This document shows positions 7,647 through 13,706 of a stretch of 16,874 nt of DNA, piece by piece (position 1 is the first letter of the stretch; every line of letters begins with the position of its first letter). Position numbers and translations under genes: made by a program. This DNA comes from RUG806 sp963624415 (GTDB taxonomy: Bacteria; Bacillota; Clostridia; Oscillospirales; Acutalibacteraceae), in the NCBI GenBank assembly GCA_963624415.1, contig CAVFPQ010000042.1:1-16874 (forward strand). The letters run 5' to 3'. The notes beneath the pieces are model-generated. The model was not told the DNA's origin. It was given only the letters and a program-made list of their open reading frames with translations, and searched no databases.

Positions 7647-7990
7647 GATTTTGAACCGCCGAGTCCGTTTGAGTAGAGTATTCCGCATGCCTCAAACATA
7701 CGTCTTTTTGTGGACAGTATCGCTATGCCGCTCTCTTTCGCTATTTCAATCATCTCGGGCGTGGGACGCTTGGAACGAACGAAAACAACGCATATCATGT
7801 CCATCATATCGGCAGTGCGTATAACCTGCGAATTTACAAGTCCCGTGAGCAGAACGGCCTGATCCTTTACATAAGCCAGCACGTCGCTCATCATATCACT
7901 GCCGCAAGCGGAGTGAACGTCTTTATCGAGATACTCCTCACCGAAAACAAGCTCGGCCTCGAGCAGCTCCTTAAGCTCTTTTATTTTCAT
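7643..7990 (-). CDS. DRTGG-domain protein (first copy)
   Basis: A 115-aa soluble protein with a DRTGG-like fold. It has the block VHSACGSDMMSDVLAYVKDQ (about 25-44), followed by VLLTGLVNSQVIRTADMMDM and a CVVFVRSKRPT strand, as in DRTGG and HPr-kinase N-terminal-like domains. No nucleotide-binding loop is visible. The ATG start has GGGGTGA just upstream. It begins 25 bases after hndA and ends in an ATGA overlap with the RsbT-like ATPase gene, so the two proteins are probably made in step. It is about as long as the DRTGG protein at 5606-5932 but clearly diverged, suggesting two non-redundant partners, possibly a heterodimer (inference). Confidence 0.8.
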   Translation of the reverse strand: MKIKELKELLEAELVFGEEYLDKDVHSACGSDMMSDVLAYVKDQAVLLTGLVNSQVIRTADMMDMICVVFVRSKRPTPEMIEIAKESGIAILSTKRRMFEACGILYSNGLGGSKS

Positions 7991-8015
7991 GGATTATCAC
8001 CCCACCGAAAAAGGA

Positions 8016-8510
8016 TTATTGATATTTTGCGAGAATACCGGGAATCATATCGGCTGTAAGTCTGCCGTAAACCTCGTCATTGATTGTCATAACGGGAGCA
8101 AGACCGCATGCGCCTATGCAGCGGCACGCTTCAAGACTGAACTTTTCGTCATCGGTGCATTCACCGGGCTCAATACCCAGAACTTCCGAAATTTTCTCGA
8201 GAACCTTGTCGGAACCCTTTACGTAGCATGCCGTGCCGAGGCATACGGAAATATTATTCGCGCCTTTTGGTGAGAGTGCGAACTGCGCATAGAATGTGGC
8301 AACACCGTAAACCTTCTCAAGGGGTACATCAAGCCCTTCGGCTATCATAACCTGAACCTCGTAAGGAAGATATCCGTAAATGCCCTGTGCATCCTGCATA
8401 ACCGCCATAAGACGGCTTTTATCACCGTTTGCGTTTGCTATTGCGGCACGGAGAAGCTTTTCCTGTTCGGCAGTGCCCTTAAAGGGAAGCTTGCTGATTT
8501 TCTTCTGCAT
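8016..8510 (-). CDS. hndA: NuoE-like [2Fe-2S] subunit of the hydrogenase (HndA)
   Basis: Thioredoxin-like ferredoxin subunit (24-kDa NuoE family) that partners HndC in electron transfer between NAD(P)H and the hydrogenase. Length 164 aa is normal for HndA/HydC. The N-terminal helical region (to about 75) carries the family signature VYGVATFYAQF, and the C-terminal half binds a [2Fe-2S] cluster through C90 and C95 (CLGTAC) and C131 and C135 (CIGACGLAPV). The ATG is preceded by GGAGG. As the first gene of the operon it has an 85-90 base leader after the proposed promoter at 8605-8633. Its separation from hndBCD by six sensory genes is unusual compared with the contiguous hndABCD layout. Confidence 0.95.
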   Translation of the reverse strand: MQKKISKLPFKGTAEQEKLLRAAIANANGDKSRLMAVMQDAQGIYGYLPYEVQVMIAEGLDVPLEKVYGVATFYAQFALSPKGANNISVCLGTACYVKGSDKVLEKISEVLGIEPGECTDDEKFSLEACRCIGACGLAPVMTINDEVYGRLTADMIPGILAKYQ

Positions 8511-8604
8511 TCTTTATTTTCCTCCAAAATGAATATGCTTTTTGATAATTTTTTAACAATGAAAACGGCGAAAATACACCGCCCTCACTGCCGTATACCC
8601 GGTA

Positions 8605-8633
8605 ATTATATCACACTAAACTTTTTTCGTCTA
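8605..8633 (-). promoter_or_regulatory. Sigma-A-type promoter of the hydrogenase operon
   Basis: On the minus strand TAGACG (8628-8633) and a perfect TATAAT (8605-8610) are separated by 17 bases. Transcription would start near 8598, leaving a leader of about 88 bases before hndA. It is the best promoter-like sequence upstream of the operon. Confidence 0.7.
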
Positions 8634-8661
8634 CAATTATTCCGAAAAAATTGACTCATTT

Positions 8662-8676
8662 TGACAAATTTTGTCA
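8662..8676. promoter_or_regulatory. Palindromic operator candidate TGACAAA-n-TTTGTCA
   Basis: A perfect 7-bp inverted repeat around one central base, about 28 bases upstream of the -35 of the hydrogenase promoter. The size suits a dimeric regulator. I do not recognise the regulator. It sits 6 bases from the next palindrome. Confidence 0.5.
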
Positions 8677-8682
8677 GAATTT

Positions 8683-8700
8683 TTGTTCACTCGTGAACAA
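8683..8700. promoter_or_regulatory. Rex-like palindrome TTGTTCACTCGTGAACAA
   Basis: An 18-bp inverted repeat with perfect 8-bp arms and a 2-base centre. The Rex consensus as I know it is TTGTTAA-N4-TTAACAA; this site has the same length and spacing with one change per half (A to C at position six). Rex senses NADH/NAD+, which would fit a NAD(H)-linked hydrogenase. It lies about 90-100 bases upstream of the predicted start site, far for simple repression, so the assignment is tentative. Confidence 0.5.
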
Positions 8701-8707
8701 TCATGTA

Positions 8708-8787
8708 TCAGCAGTCAGTGGTCAGCATCCGGTGAGGCTTCGCAAGAGGCGAAGCTTATAATCCAAGGCACTCCGTGCCTTCCTCGG
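8708..8787. repeat. Hairpin-repeat unit C with inverted 7-bp flanks
   Basis: The left part (8708-8728) is three 7-bp units, tcagcag, tcagtgg, tcagcat; tcagtgg is the exact reverse complement of the ccactga unit to the right. The core has a hairpin GCTTCGC-aagag-GCGAAGC (8737-8755), then ATAATCCA and a second hairpin AAGGCAC-tcc-GTGCCTT (8765-8781) followed by TCCTCGG. It is the most complete copy of the dispersed family in the window. Confidence 0.85.
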
Positions 8788-8955
8788 CCACTGACCACTG
8801 AATACCGGCCACTGACAACTGAATACCGACCACTGACCACTGACTACCGACCACTGACCACTGAATACCGGCCACTGACCACTGAATACCGGCCACTGAC
8901 CACTGAATACCGGCCACTGACCACTCATTGCTGATTGCTAACTGCCGATTGCTGA
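8788..8955. repeat. 24-unit array of 7-bp repeats with a 21-bp higher order
   Basis: From 8788 every seven bases begins a new unit without phase slips: ccactga, ccactga, ataccgg, and so on. The triad makes six 21-bp repeats (starting at 8788, 8809, 8830, 8851, 8872 and 8893), with small changes. The right end changes sequence (ttgctga, ttgctaa, ctgccga, ttgctga) but keeps the seven-base phase. Open frames run through it on both strands, because a 21-bp unit without stops is also seven codons. I consider these non-coding. Confidence 0.9.
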
Positions 8956-8998
8956 TTATATTTCCCTCCGACATAATATTGAAAAATTAAAATTTAGC

Positions 8999-9027
8999 TT
9001 GTAAAAACCGTTCGGCGGTTGTATACT
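8999..9027 (+). promoter_or_regulatory. pduL promoter with a dyad in the spacer
   Basis: TTGTAA (8999-9004) and TATACT (9022-9027) are 17 bases apart, 33 bases before the pduL ATG. The spacer contains AACCG-ttcgg-CGGTT (9006-9020), a small inverted repeat placed where a repressor could block polymerase. A strong SD GGAGG (9047-9051) follows. Confidence 0.65.
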
Positions 9028-9059
9028 TGCATTGACACAAAATAACGGAGGATAACAAA

Positions 9060-9635
9060 ATGGCAAACAAATTTATCGTAGAAACATCTGCCCGTCACGT
9101 ACACGTAACAAAAGAGGCACTCCATGTGCTTTTCGGTGAGGGCTATGAGCTTACAAAGAAAAAAGACCTCTCCCAGCCCGGTCAGTTCGCATGCAATGAG
9201 AGAGTTGCGGTTATCGGGCCCAAGGGTCAGTTCCCCGCAGTTTCAATCTTAGGGCCCGAAAGAAGCGCAAACCAGGTTGAGATTTCCGCTTCGGACGCAA
9301 GAACACTCGGTGTACCCGCTGTTGTAAGAGAGTCCGGTGACGTTGCCGGTTCCGCTCCCTGCAAGCTTGTCGGCCCCAAGGGTGAAGTTGAAATAAGCGA
9401 AGGCGTTATCGTTGCAAAGCGTCACATTCACATGACTCCCGCAGATGCCGAGCAGTTCGGCGTAAAGGACAAGGATATTGTCAACGTAAAAATCGACTCC
9501 CCCGAGCGTTCTCTCATTTTCGGTGATGTTGTTGTAAGAGTAAGCGAAAAGTTCGCCCTCGCAATGCACATTGACACCGACGAGTCAAACGCCGTACTTG
9601 CCCCCGCAGGCGCAATGGGTGAAATCGTAAAATAA
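9060..9635 (+). CDS. pduL: PduL-type phosphate acyltransferase (phosphotransacylase)
   Basis: Zinc-dependent enzyme converting acyl-CoA and phosphate to acyl-phosphate and CoA (acetyl or propionyl), unrelated to Pta. The 191-aa protein has the two beta-barrel PduL domains. Metal-ligand histidines are visible in ARHVHV (H13, H15), KRHIHM (H122, H124) and MHIDTDESNA (H170). There is no N-terminal encapsulation peptide and no microcompartment shell gene nearby, so it is probably a cytosolic enzyme serving fermentation, making acetyl-phosphate for acetate and ATP. The acetate kinase gene is not in the window. It has its own promoter and terminator and is transcribed divergently from the hydrogenase operon. 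Since H2 release allows more acetate formation, the neighbouring loci may be related metabolically, but this is inference. Confidence 0.93.
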   Translation: MANKFIVETSARHVHVTKEALHVLFGEGYELTKKKDLSQPGQFACNERVAVIGPKGQFPAVSILGPERSANQVEISASDARTLGVPAVVRESGDVAGSAPCKLVGPKGEVEISEGVIVAKRHIHMTPADAEQFGVKDKDIVNVKIDSPERSLIFGDVVVRVSEKFALAMHIDTDESNAVLAPAGAMGEIVK

Positions 9636-9660
9636 ACTTTAAGTCACAGTACAGATAACT

Positions 9661-9695
9661 AAAGCGTTGAAGACGAAAATCCTCAACGCTTTTTT
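9661..9695 (+). terminator. Rho-independent terminator after pduL
   Basis: AAAGCGTTGA (9661-9670) pairs perfectly with TCAACGCTTT (9683-9692) around a 12-base loop, followed by a T run, 25 bases after the pduL stop. pduL is therefore likely monocistronic. Confidence 0.9.
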
Positions 9696-9848
9696 GTTGT
9701 ATATCATTATTCCGAAATTCTTTTCCGTCACCGCCGGTCATTCCGATTTTGTGACTGATTTGTGGCGGAACTACATAATGTTTGTTTTTTTATTACAATT
9801 TTAACGTAGTTAACAGAGAAATTTTTTGCGATGTGACAATGTTTTTCG

Positions 9849-9907
9849 GACATTCGGTGCGTGAATGTCGGATTATAATGCAAAAGTGTTCGATTATAAT
9901 ACAAAAG
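9849..9907 (+). promoter_or_regulatory. Inverted repeat plus 21-bp-spaced direct repeats upstream of the aminotransferase
   Basis: The gap 9696-9986 is AT-rich and contains no gene. It holds an inverted repeat GACATTC (9849-9855) / GAATGTC (9863-9869), followed by two near-identical direct repeats GATTATAATNCAAAAG at 9871-9886 and 9892-9907, which start exactly 21 bp (two helical turns) apart. The second copy ends 15 bases before the proposed -35, a usual place for activator sites. I do not recognise the regulator. Confidence 0.55.
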
Positions 9908-9922
9908 CAGAAAAAATTGTAC

Positions 9923-9951
9923 TTGTATCCACATTTTGCGTGTGTTAAAAT
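9923..9951 (+). promoter_or_regulatory. Possible promoter of the aminotransferase gene
   Basis: TTGTAT (9923-9928) and TAAAAT (9946-9951) are 17 bases apart, about 35 bases before the GTG start. The -35 matches poorly, which would fit dependence on an activator bound at the upstream direct repeats. Confidence 0.4.
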
Positions 9952-9986
9952 GGTAACGAAAATATTTGCAAGGAGGCACTTTTAAA

Positions 9987-11465
9987 GTGGACACAAGATT
10001 TGCAATCTCAAATTATCCGGATGCGGCCGAGGTAAACCGCAAGCTTGACGAGCTTATCAAAAAGCCCATATACACAATCACACCCGATGCTCTTGCCGAC
10101 TACGAAAAGAACTATTTCGAGGCAAAATGCCAGAAGTCAAAGACCATGATCGAGCAGGCAAAGCAGATTATCCCCGGCGGCGTACAGCACAACCTCGCAT
10201 TCAACTATCCCTTCCCGCTTGTATTTACAGCGGCTGAGGGCTGCCATCTTCACGATATAGACGGCAACGTATACTATGACTTCCTTCAGGCGGGCGGCCC
10301 CACGGTTCTCGGCTCCAACCCCCCGGAAGTAAGAGAGCAGGTTATCGACCTTCTTAACACCTGCGGTCCTTCAACGGGACTTTTCCACGAGTTTGAGTAC
10401 AAGCTCGCCAAGAAGGTTCACGATTCAATGGAAACCATCGATATGTTCCGTATGCTTCAGTCCGGCACGGAAGGCTGCATGCTCGCGGCACGTATCGCAC
10501 GTCTCGCCACAAAGAAGAAGAACATCGTCAAGATGGGCGGCGCATATCACGGCTGGAGCGATCAGCTCGGCTACGGCATAAGAATCCCCGGAACAAAGTT
10601 TACACAGGCAAACGGCGTTCCCGCAAGAATAATGAGAGATACACAGGAGTTCTTCCCCGGCGATCTCGATTCACTTGAAAGAGTACTTCGTCTTAACCTC
10701 GTAAGAGGCGGCACGGCTGCCGTATATCTTGAGGCAATTGGCCCCGAGAGCGGTTCTCGTCCCGTTGACATCAACTTCTGCAAGGGCGTTGAAAGACTCT
10801 GCCGCAAGTACGGCGCACTTCTTATATTCGATGAGGTTGTTACAGGCTTCCGTGTCGGTATGGCAGGCGCACAGGGCTACTTCGGCTGCTCACCCGACCT
10901 TACCGTTTTCGGCAAGGTTATCGCAGGCGGTTATCCCGGAGCCGGCGGCGTAGGCGGCAAGAAGGAATACATGAAGTATCTCGGCGCAGGTCTTGACGGC
11001 GCAGTCAAGGTCAAGAAGGCATTCTGCGGCGGCACACTTTCAGCCAACCCCCTGTCATGCGCGGCAGGTTACTTCACCCTCGAAGCAATCGAAAGAGAAA
11101 ACGCTTGCCAGAAGGCAGGTCAGATGGGCGACAGAATCACAAAGGGTCTTAACGAAATCATCGAGAGACGTCATCTTCCCTTCGTAGCATTCAACCAGGG
11201 CTCAATCTGCCACCTCGAGACAGTCGGCACACTCCAGTTCTCAATCAACTGGGCAAAGCCGTGGACAATCCCCGGCGTTCTCTCCGCAACAAACGAGAGA
11301 AAGACGGAAATGACACACATGGGCGCGGCTTACATGGCAGAAGGCCTTGTAACACTTGCCGGCTCACGTCTTTACACCAGTGCCGCATACACGGAAGAGA
11401 CAATCGACGACGCACTTGCACGCTTCGACAGAGTCTTCTCTCACATTGCTGTTAAGGAAAATTAA
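9987..11465 (+). CDS. Class III PLP aminotransferase (glutamate-1-semialdehyde aminomutase-like)
   Basis: PLP enzyme of fold type I, class III, transferring or relocating an amino group; the true substrate is unknown. The 492-aa protein is longer than HemL (about 430) through an N-terminal extension of about 50 residues. Visible features are SGTE (159-162) for the cofactor phosphate, GGAYHGW (184-190), the cofactor aspartate in FDEVVTGFR (D282) and the Schiff-base lysine K310 in FGKVIAGG. No haem genes are near, so HemL itself is unlikely; specialised HemL-like transaminases and amino-mutases are alternatives. I use the GTG at 9987 because AGGAGG lies 10 bases before it; an in-frame TTG at 9966 precedes the SD. 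Codons end mostly in C, suggesting strong expression. The downstream aldolase gene is 190 bases away. Confidence 0.88.
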   Translation: MDTRFAISNYPDAAEVNRKLDELIKKPIYTITPDALADYEKNYFEAKCQKSKTMIEQAKQIIPGGVQHNLAFNYPFPLVFTAAEGCHLHDIDGNVYYDFLQAGGPTVLGSNPPEVREQVIDLLNTCGPSTGLFHEFEYKLAKKVHDSMETIDMFRMLQSGTEGCMLAARIARLATKKKNIVKMGGAYHGWSDQLGYGIRIPGTKFTQANGVPARIMRDTQEFFPGDLDSLERVLRLNLVRGGTAAVYLEAIGPESGSRPVDINFCKGVERLCRKYGALLIFDEVVTGFRVGMAGAQGYFGCSPDLTVFGKVIAGGYPGAGGVGGKKEYMKYLGAGLDGAVKVKKAFCGGTLSANPLSCAAGYFTLEAIERENACQKAGQMGDRITKGLNEIIERRHLPFVAFNQGSICHLETVGTLQFSINWAKPWTIPGVLSATNERKTEMTHMGAAYMAEGLVTLAGSRLYTSAAYTEETIDDALARFDRVFSHIAVKEN

Positions 11466-11525
11466 AGCTTAATTTGTATACTTTTGTACAGATAACAGCT
11501 TAAGACACAATAATAGACAATCCGA

Positions 11526-11564
11526 GCGCACCCGTCGTTAAGCAAAAAGCTGTCGGCGGTGCGC
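11526..11564 (+). other. Hairpin in the aminotransferase-aldolase gap
   Basis: GCGCACC (11526-11532) pairs with GGTGCGC (11558-11564); a smaller AGC/GCT stem sits in the loop. No T run follows, so it is not a classical terminator. It may be an mRNA structure separating expression of the two genes. Confidence 0.45.
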
Positions 11565-11578
11565 TATGGTCATGTTAT

Positions 11579-11596
11579 AGGATAAAATTTTATCCT
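11579..11596. promoter_or_regulatory. Perfect 18-bp palindrome AGGATAAAATTTTATCCT
   Basis: A perfect palindrome without spacer, 60 bases before the aldolase start. The size and symmetry suit a dimeric repressor. The TetR-family regulator encoded two genes downstream is a natural candidate (inference). I could not find a convincing promoter around it. Confidence 0.55.
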
Positions 11597-11655
11597 GCGA
11601 TTATTGAACAATTTTACACTTCTTTATTGATTTTTTTCAAAGGAATGATATTATA

Positions 11656-12876
11656 ATGGAATTGTTACAGGCAAAGCTGAATGTTATCGAAGCCGGCAAA
11701 GAGCTTGTTAAAGAGGGCCTTATCCAGCGCACATGGGGCAACGTAAGCTGCCGTATAGACGATACACATTTCGCAATCACACCCAGCGGCAGAGACTATC
11801 TGTCACTTACGGAAAAAGACATTGTTGTTGTGAATATAGCGGATTTAAGCTACGACGGCGACATTAAACCGTCATCCGAAAAAGGCATCCACGCAAAATG
11901 CTATCAGCTTCGTCCCGATGTCAATTTCGTTATTCACACACATCAGACATACGCTTCCCTTGCAGGACTTGCGGGCATGGACATAAACGACCTGCCCGAG
12001 GAGGACAAAAAGATTATCGGTCTTGATATTCCCGTTGCGTCCTACGGTCTGCCCGGCACAAAGAAGCTGAGAAACGGTGTTGTCGAGGCACTCAGACGTT
12101 CCTCCTCCAAGGCTGTTCTTATGCTCCACCACGGCGCGCTGTGCCTCGGTGAAAGCAGAGAGGAAGCATTCACCGTCGCAAAGGCACTTGAGGATGTCTG
12201 CAAAAAGGCACTTCTTGACCGCTACACTCAGATGACCGACTCGGTTGCAGACGGTTTCGAGTCACTGACTTCTTATATTTCAAATACATTCATGTACGAA
12301 GCAGCCGAGGACACCCTCGACAAATACGACTCCGTAAGAGAATTCGGTGTAGCCGAGATGAAGAATGCCGAGACAGGTGAAATCACACCTATCGACATTG
12401 AAACAGGCAAGCCCCTCGACCCCGACGCAGTATGCCCCGACACGGCTATGCTCCATGCCGAGGTCTATAAAAAGCGTAAGGATGTAAATGCCGTTATTCA
12501 TTCAAAAGAGGACGCAACCCTCAAGGCATCCCGCACGGGACTTACAATCAGACCCTTCCTTGATGACTTTGCTCAGATTGTCGGTGTAACTCTCAGAAAC
12601 GCAGAGTACGATCCCGATAATTCAAAGAAGTCAGCGAAAAAGGTTGTCAAGAAACTCGGCTGCCGTGACGCCGTACTCATCGAGCACAACGGTGCGATAT
12701 GTGTCGGCAAAAACGAGGATGAGGCAAAGGCAGTGGAGCTTGTAACCGAAAAGGGCTGCAAGGCATTTACAGCGGCAATGCTTTACGGTTCAAAGCCCAT
12801 CAACACGGTTGAGAGCCTTCTTATGCGTGTTGTATACAAAGCAAAATATTCCAAAAAGGCAGAAAACAATAAATAA
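11656..12876 (+). CDS. Double class II aldolase/adducin-family protein
   Basis: A 406-aa protein with two tandem class II aldolase/adducin domains; typical members (fuculose-1-phosphate or ribulose-5-phosphate enzymes) are 200-240 aa with one. Domain 1 (about 1-195) has the expected active site: E75 in SSEKG, the zinc ligands H94 and H96 in HTHQT, and a third histidine at H158 or H159 (LHHG). Domain 2 (about 250-395) keeps H282, H344 and the acidic-histidine stretch around H267/E269, but reads HSK where HxH is expected, so its zinc site looks incomplete. The substrate is unknown; a sugar-phosphate aldolase or epimerase is the family expectation. The ATG has AGGA 11 bases upstream. A TetR-family gene follows after 20 bases, probably in the same transcript. 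Confidence 0.86.
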   Translation: MELLQAKLNVIEAGKELVKEGLIQRTWGNVSCRIDDTHFAITPSGRDYLSLTEKDIVVVNIADLSYDGDIKPSSEKGIHAKCYQLRPDVNFVIHTHQTYASLAGLAGMDINDLPEEDKKIIGLDIPVASYGLPGTKKLRNGVVEALRRSSSKAVLMLHHGALCLGESREEAFTVAKALEDVCKKALLDRYTQMTDSVADGFESLTSYISNTFMYEAAEDTLDKYDSVREFGVAEMKNAETGEITPIDIETGKPLDPDAVCPDTAMLHAEVYKKRKDVNAVIHSKEDATLKASRTGLTIRPFLDDFAQIVGVTLRNAEYDPDNSKKSAKKVVKKLGCRDAVLIEHNGAICVGKNEDEAKAVELVTEKGCKAFTAAMLYGSKPINTVESLLMRVVYKAKYSKKAENNK

Positions 12877-12896
12877 ATTTTATAAGGAGTGTTACC

Positions 12897-13562
12897 ATGG
12901 CGCCGATAAAAAAATCGTCTCATAAAAACGCGGTGCGTTCCCGTCAGCTTATAAAGACGGCTTTCGCAGAGCTTTTGAACGAAAAAGACATGAACAAAAT
13001 AACGGTAACGGATATTGTTACCCGTGCGAATATTTCCCGCGGAACATTTTATGCTCATTATCTTGATGTATATGATCTGTATGCTGCTATTCAGACAAAC
13101 ATGCTTGAAGCAATAGACGATTTACTCGGTGAGCTCGGCATTCGCAATGTTATTCTTGACCCCACGGAGGCTATAACACGTGCGCTTGTTTTCCTTGAGA
13201 AGAACAAGGCATATTACCGTCTGTTTGTAACATCTTCAAACGGTGAACGCCTTATGAGCCGTATTTTCAACAGACTTGCGGATCTTATGTCCGAGGAGCT
13301 TAAGGAAATGGTTCCTGCGGAAAGCCTTGACGATGTCATGATTTATCTTGCGTTCGCACTCGGCGGACTTCAGTCGGTAACGGTACACTGGATTGAGGGC
13401 AAGCTTAATGTTTCCGCTGTTGTCTGCGCAAAGTCAATCAACAATGCGTATCTCAACATGCGTCCCGAAGTTCTCAATGTACTTGCGAACGAAAACAACG
13501 CCGACGCCGAAGAAGATGACACGGCCGAAGAAGAAAAAGAAGAAGAAGCAGAAGAAGAATAA
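12897..13562 (+). CDS. TetR/AcrR-family transcriptional regulator with an acidic tail
   Basis: A 221-aa DNA-binding regulator. The N-terminal helix-turn-helix is clear: residues about 15-55, with ITVTDIVTRANISRGTFYAHY ending in the usual FY.HY signature. The middle is helical and resembles the ligand/dimer domain of DhaS-like TetR proteins. The last 23 residues (199-221) are almost all Glu, Asp, Ala and Asn, encoded by a GAA-rich run. The ATG is preceded by AAGGAG. It follows the aldolase gene by 20 bases and is followed by a terminator, so it probably controls its own operon, perhaps through the palindrome at 11579-11596. The inducer is unknown. Confidence 0.9.
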   Translation: MAPIKKSSHKNAVRSRQLIKTAFAELLNEKDMNKITVTDIVTRANISRGTFYAHYLDVYDLYAAIQTNMLEAIDDLLGELGIRNVILDPTEAITRALVFLEKNKAYYRLFVTSSNGERLMSRIFNRLADLMSEELKEMVPAESLDDVMIYLAFALGGLQSVTVHWIEGKLNVSAVVCAKSINNAYLNMRPEVLNVLANENNADAEEDDTAEEEKEEEAEEE

Positions 13563-13583
13563 CAAATAGACTTATATAAACAG

Positions 13584-13621
13584 AACTCCCCTGCGGTTAT
13601 TGCTGCAAGGGAGTTTTTTTT
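13584..13621 (+). terminator. Rho-independent terminator after the TetR gene
   Basis: AACTCCC (13584-13590) pairs with GGGAGTT (13609-13615); TGC/GCA extends the stem after one mismatch. Eight T residues follow. It ends the aldolase-TetR transcript between convergent genes. Confidence 0.9.
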
Positions 13622-13654
13622 ATTTCGAAAGCCGTGCGAACTTGGTTTTTAATT

Positions 13655-13687
13655 ATACAATCCAAGCCCGCAGGACTTCCGAAATTT
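13655..13687. repeat. Hairpin-repeat unit D
   Basis: ATACAATCCA is followed by AAGCCC-gca-GGACTT (13664-13678, one mismatch in the stem) and CCGAAATTT. It is the same family as units B and F. It lies between the convergent TetR and alpha-galactosidase genes, with a short A/T-rich 7-bp-like run to its right. Confidence 0.8.
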
Positions 13688-13706
13688 TTAATTGTTAAAT
13701 TAATTT

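Noticed and set aside
7647..7688. 14-residue longer start for the RsbT-like ATPase
   Set aside because: The extra codons lie inside the upstream gene, lack an SD, and the ATGA overlap gives a better start.
8788..8955. CRISPR-like regular array
   Set aside because: Units are 7/21 bp with no unique spacers, and no cas gene is near.
8671..8974. Open frames on both strands through the 8.7-8.97 kb repeats
   Set aside because: They arise because stop-free 21-bp repeats are seven codons long; the translations are pure repetition without an SD or known fold.
9060..9635. Bacterial microcompartment locus
   Set aside because: PduL lacks an encapsulation peptide, and no shell protein or other BMC enzyme is encoded in the window.
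9987..11465. Calling the aminotransferase HemL
   Set aside because: It has a longer N-terminus and no tetrapyrrole genes nearby; class III family membership alone does not fix the substrate.
9649..11496. GTACAGATAAC found shortly after both the pduL and aminotransferase stops
   Set aside because: An 11-base match is expected by chance many times in a window of this size; no structure is shared around it.
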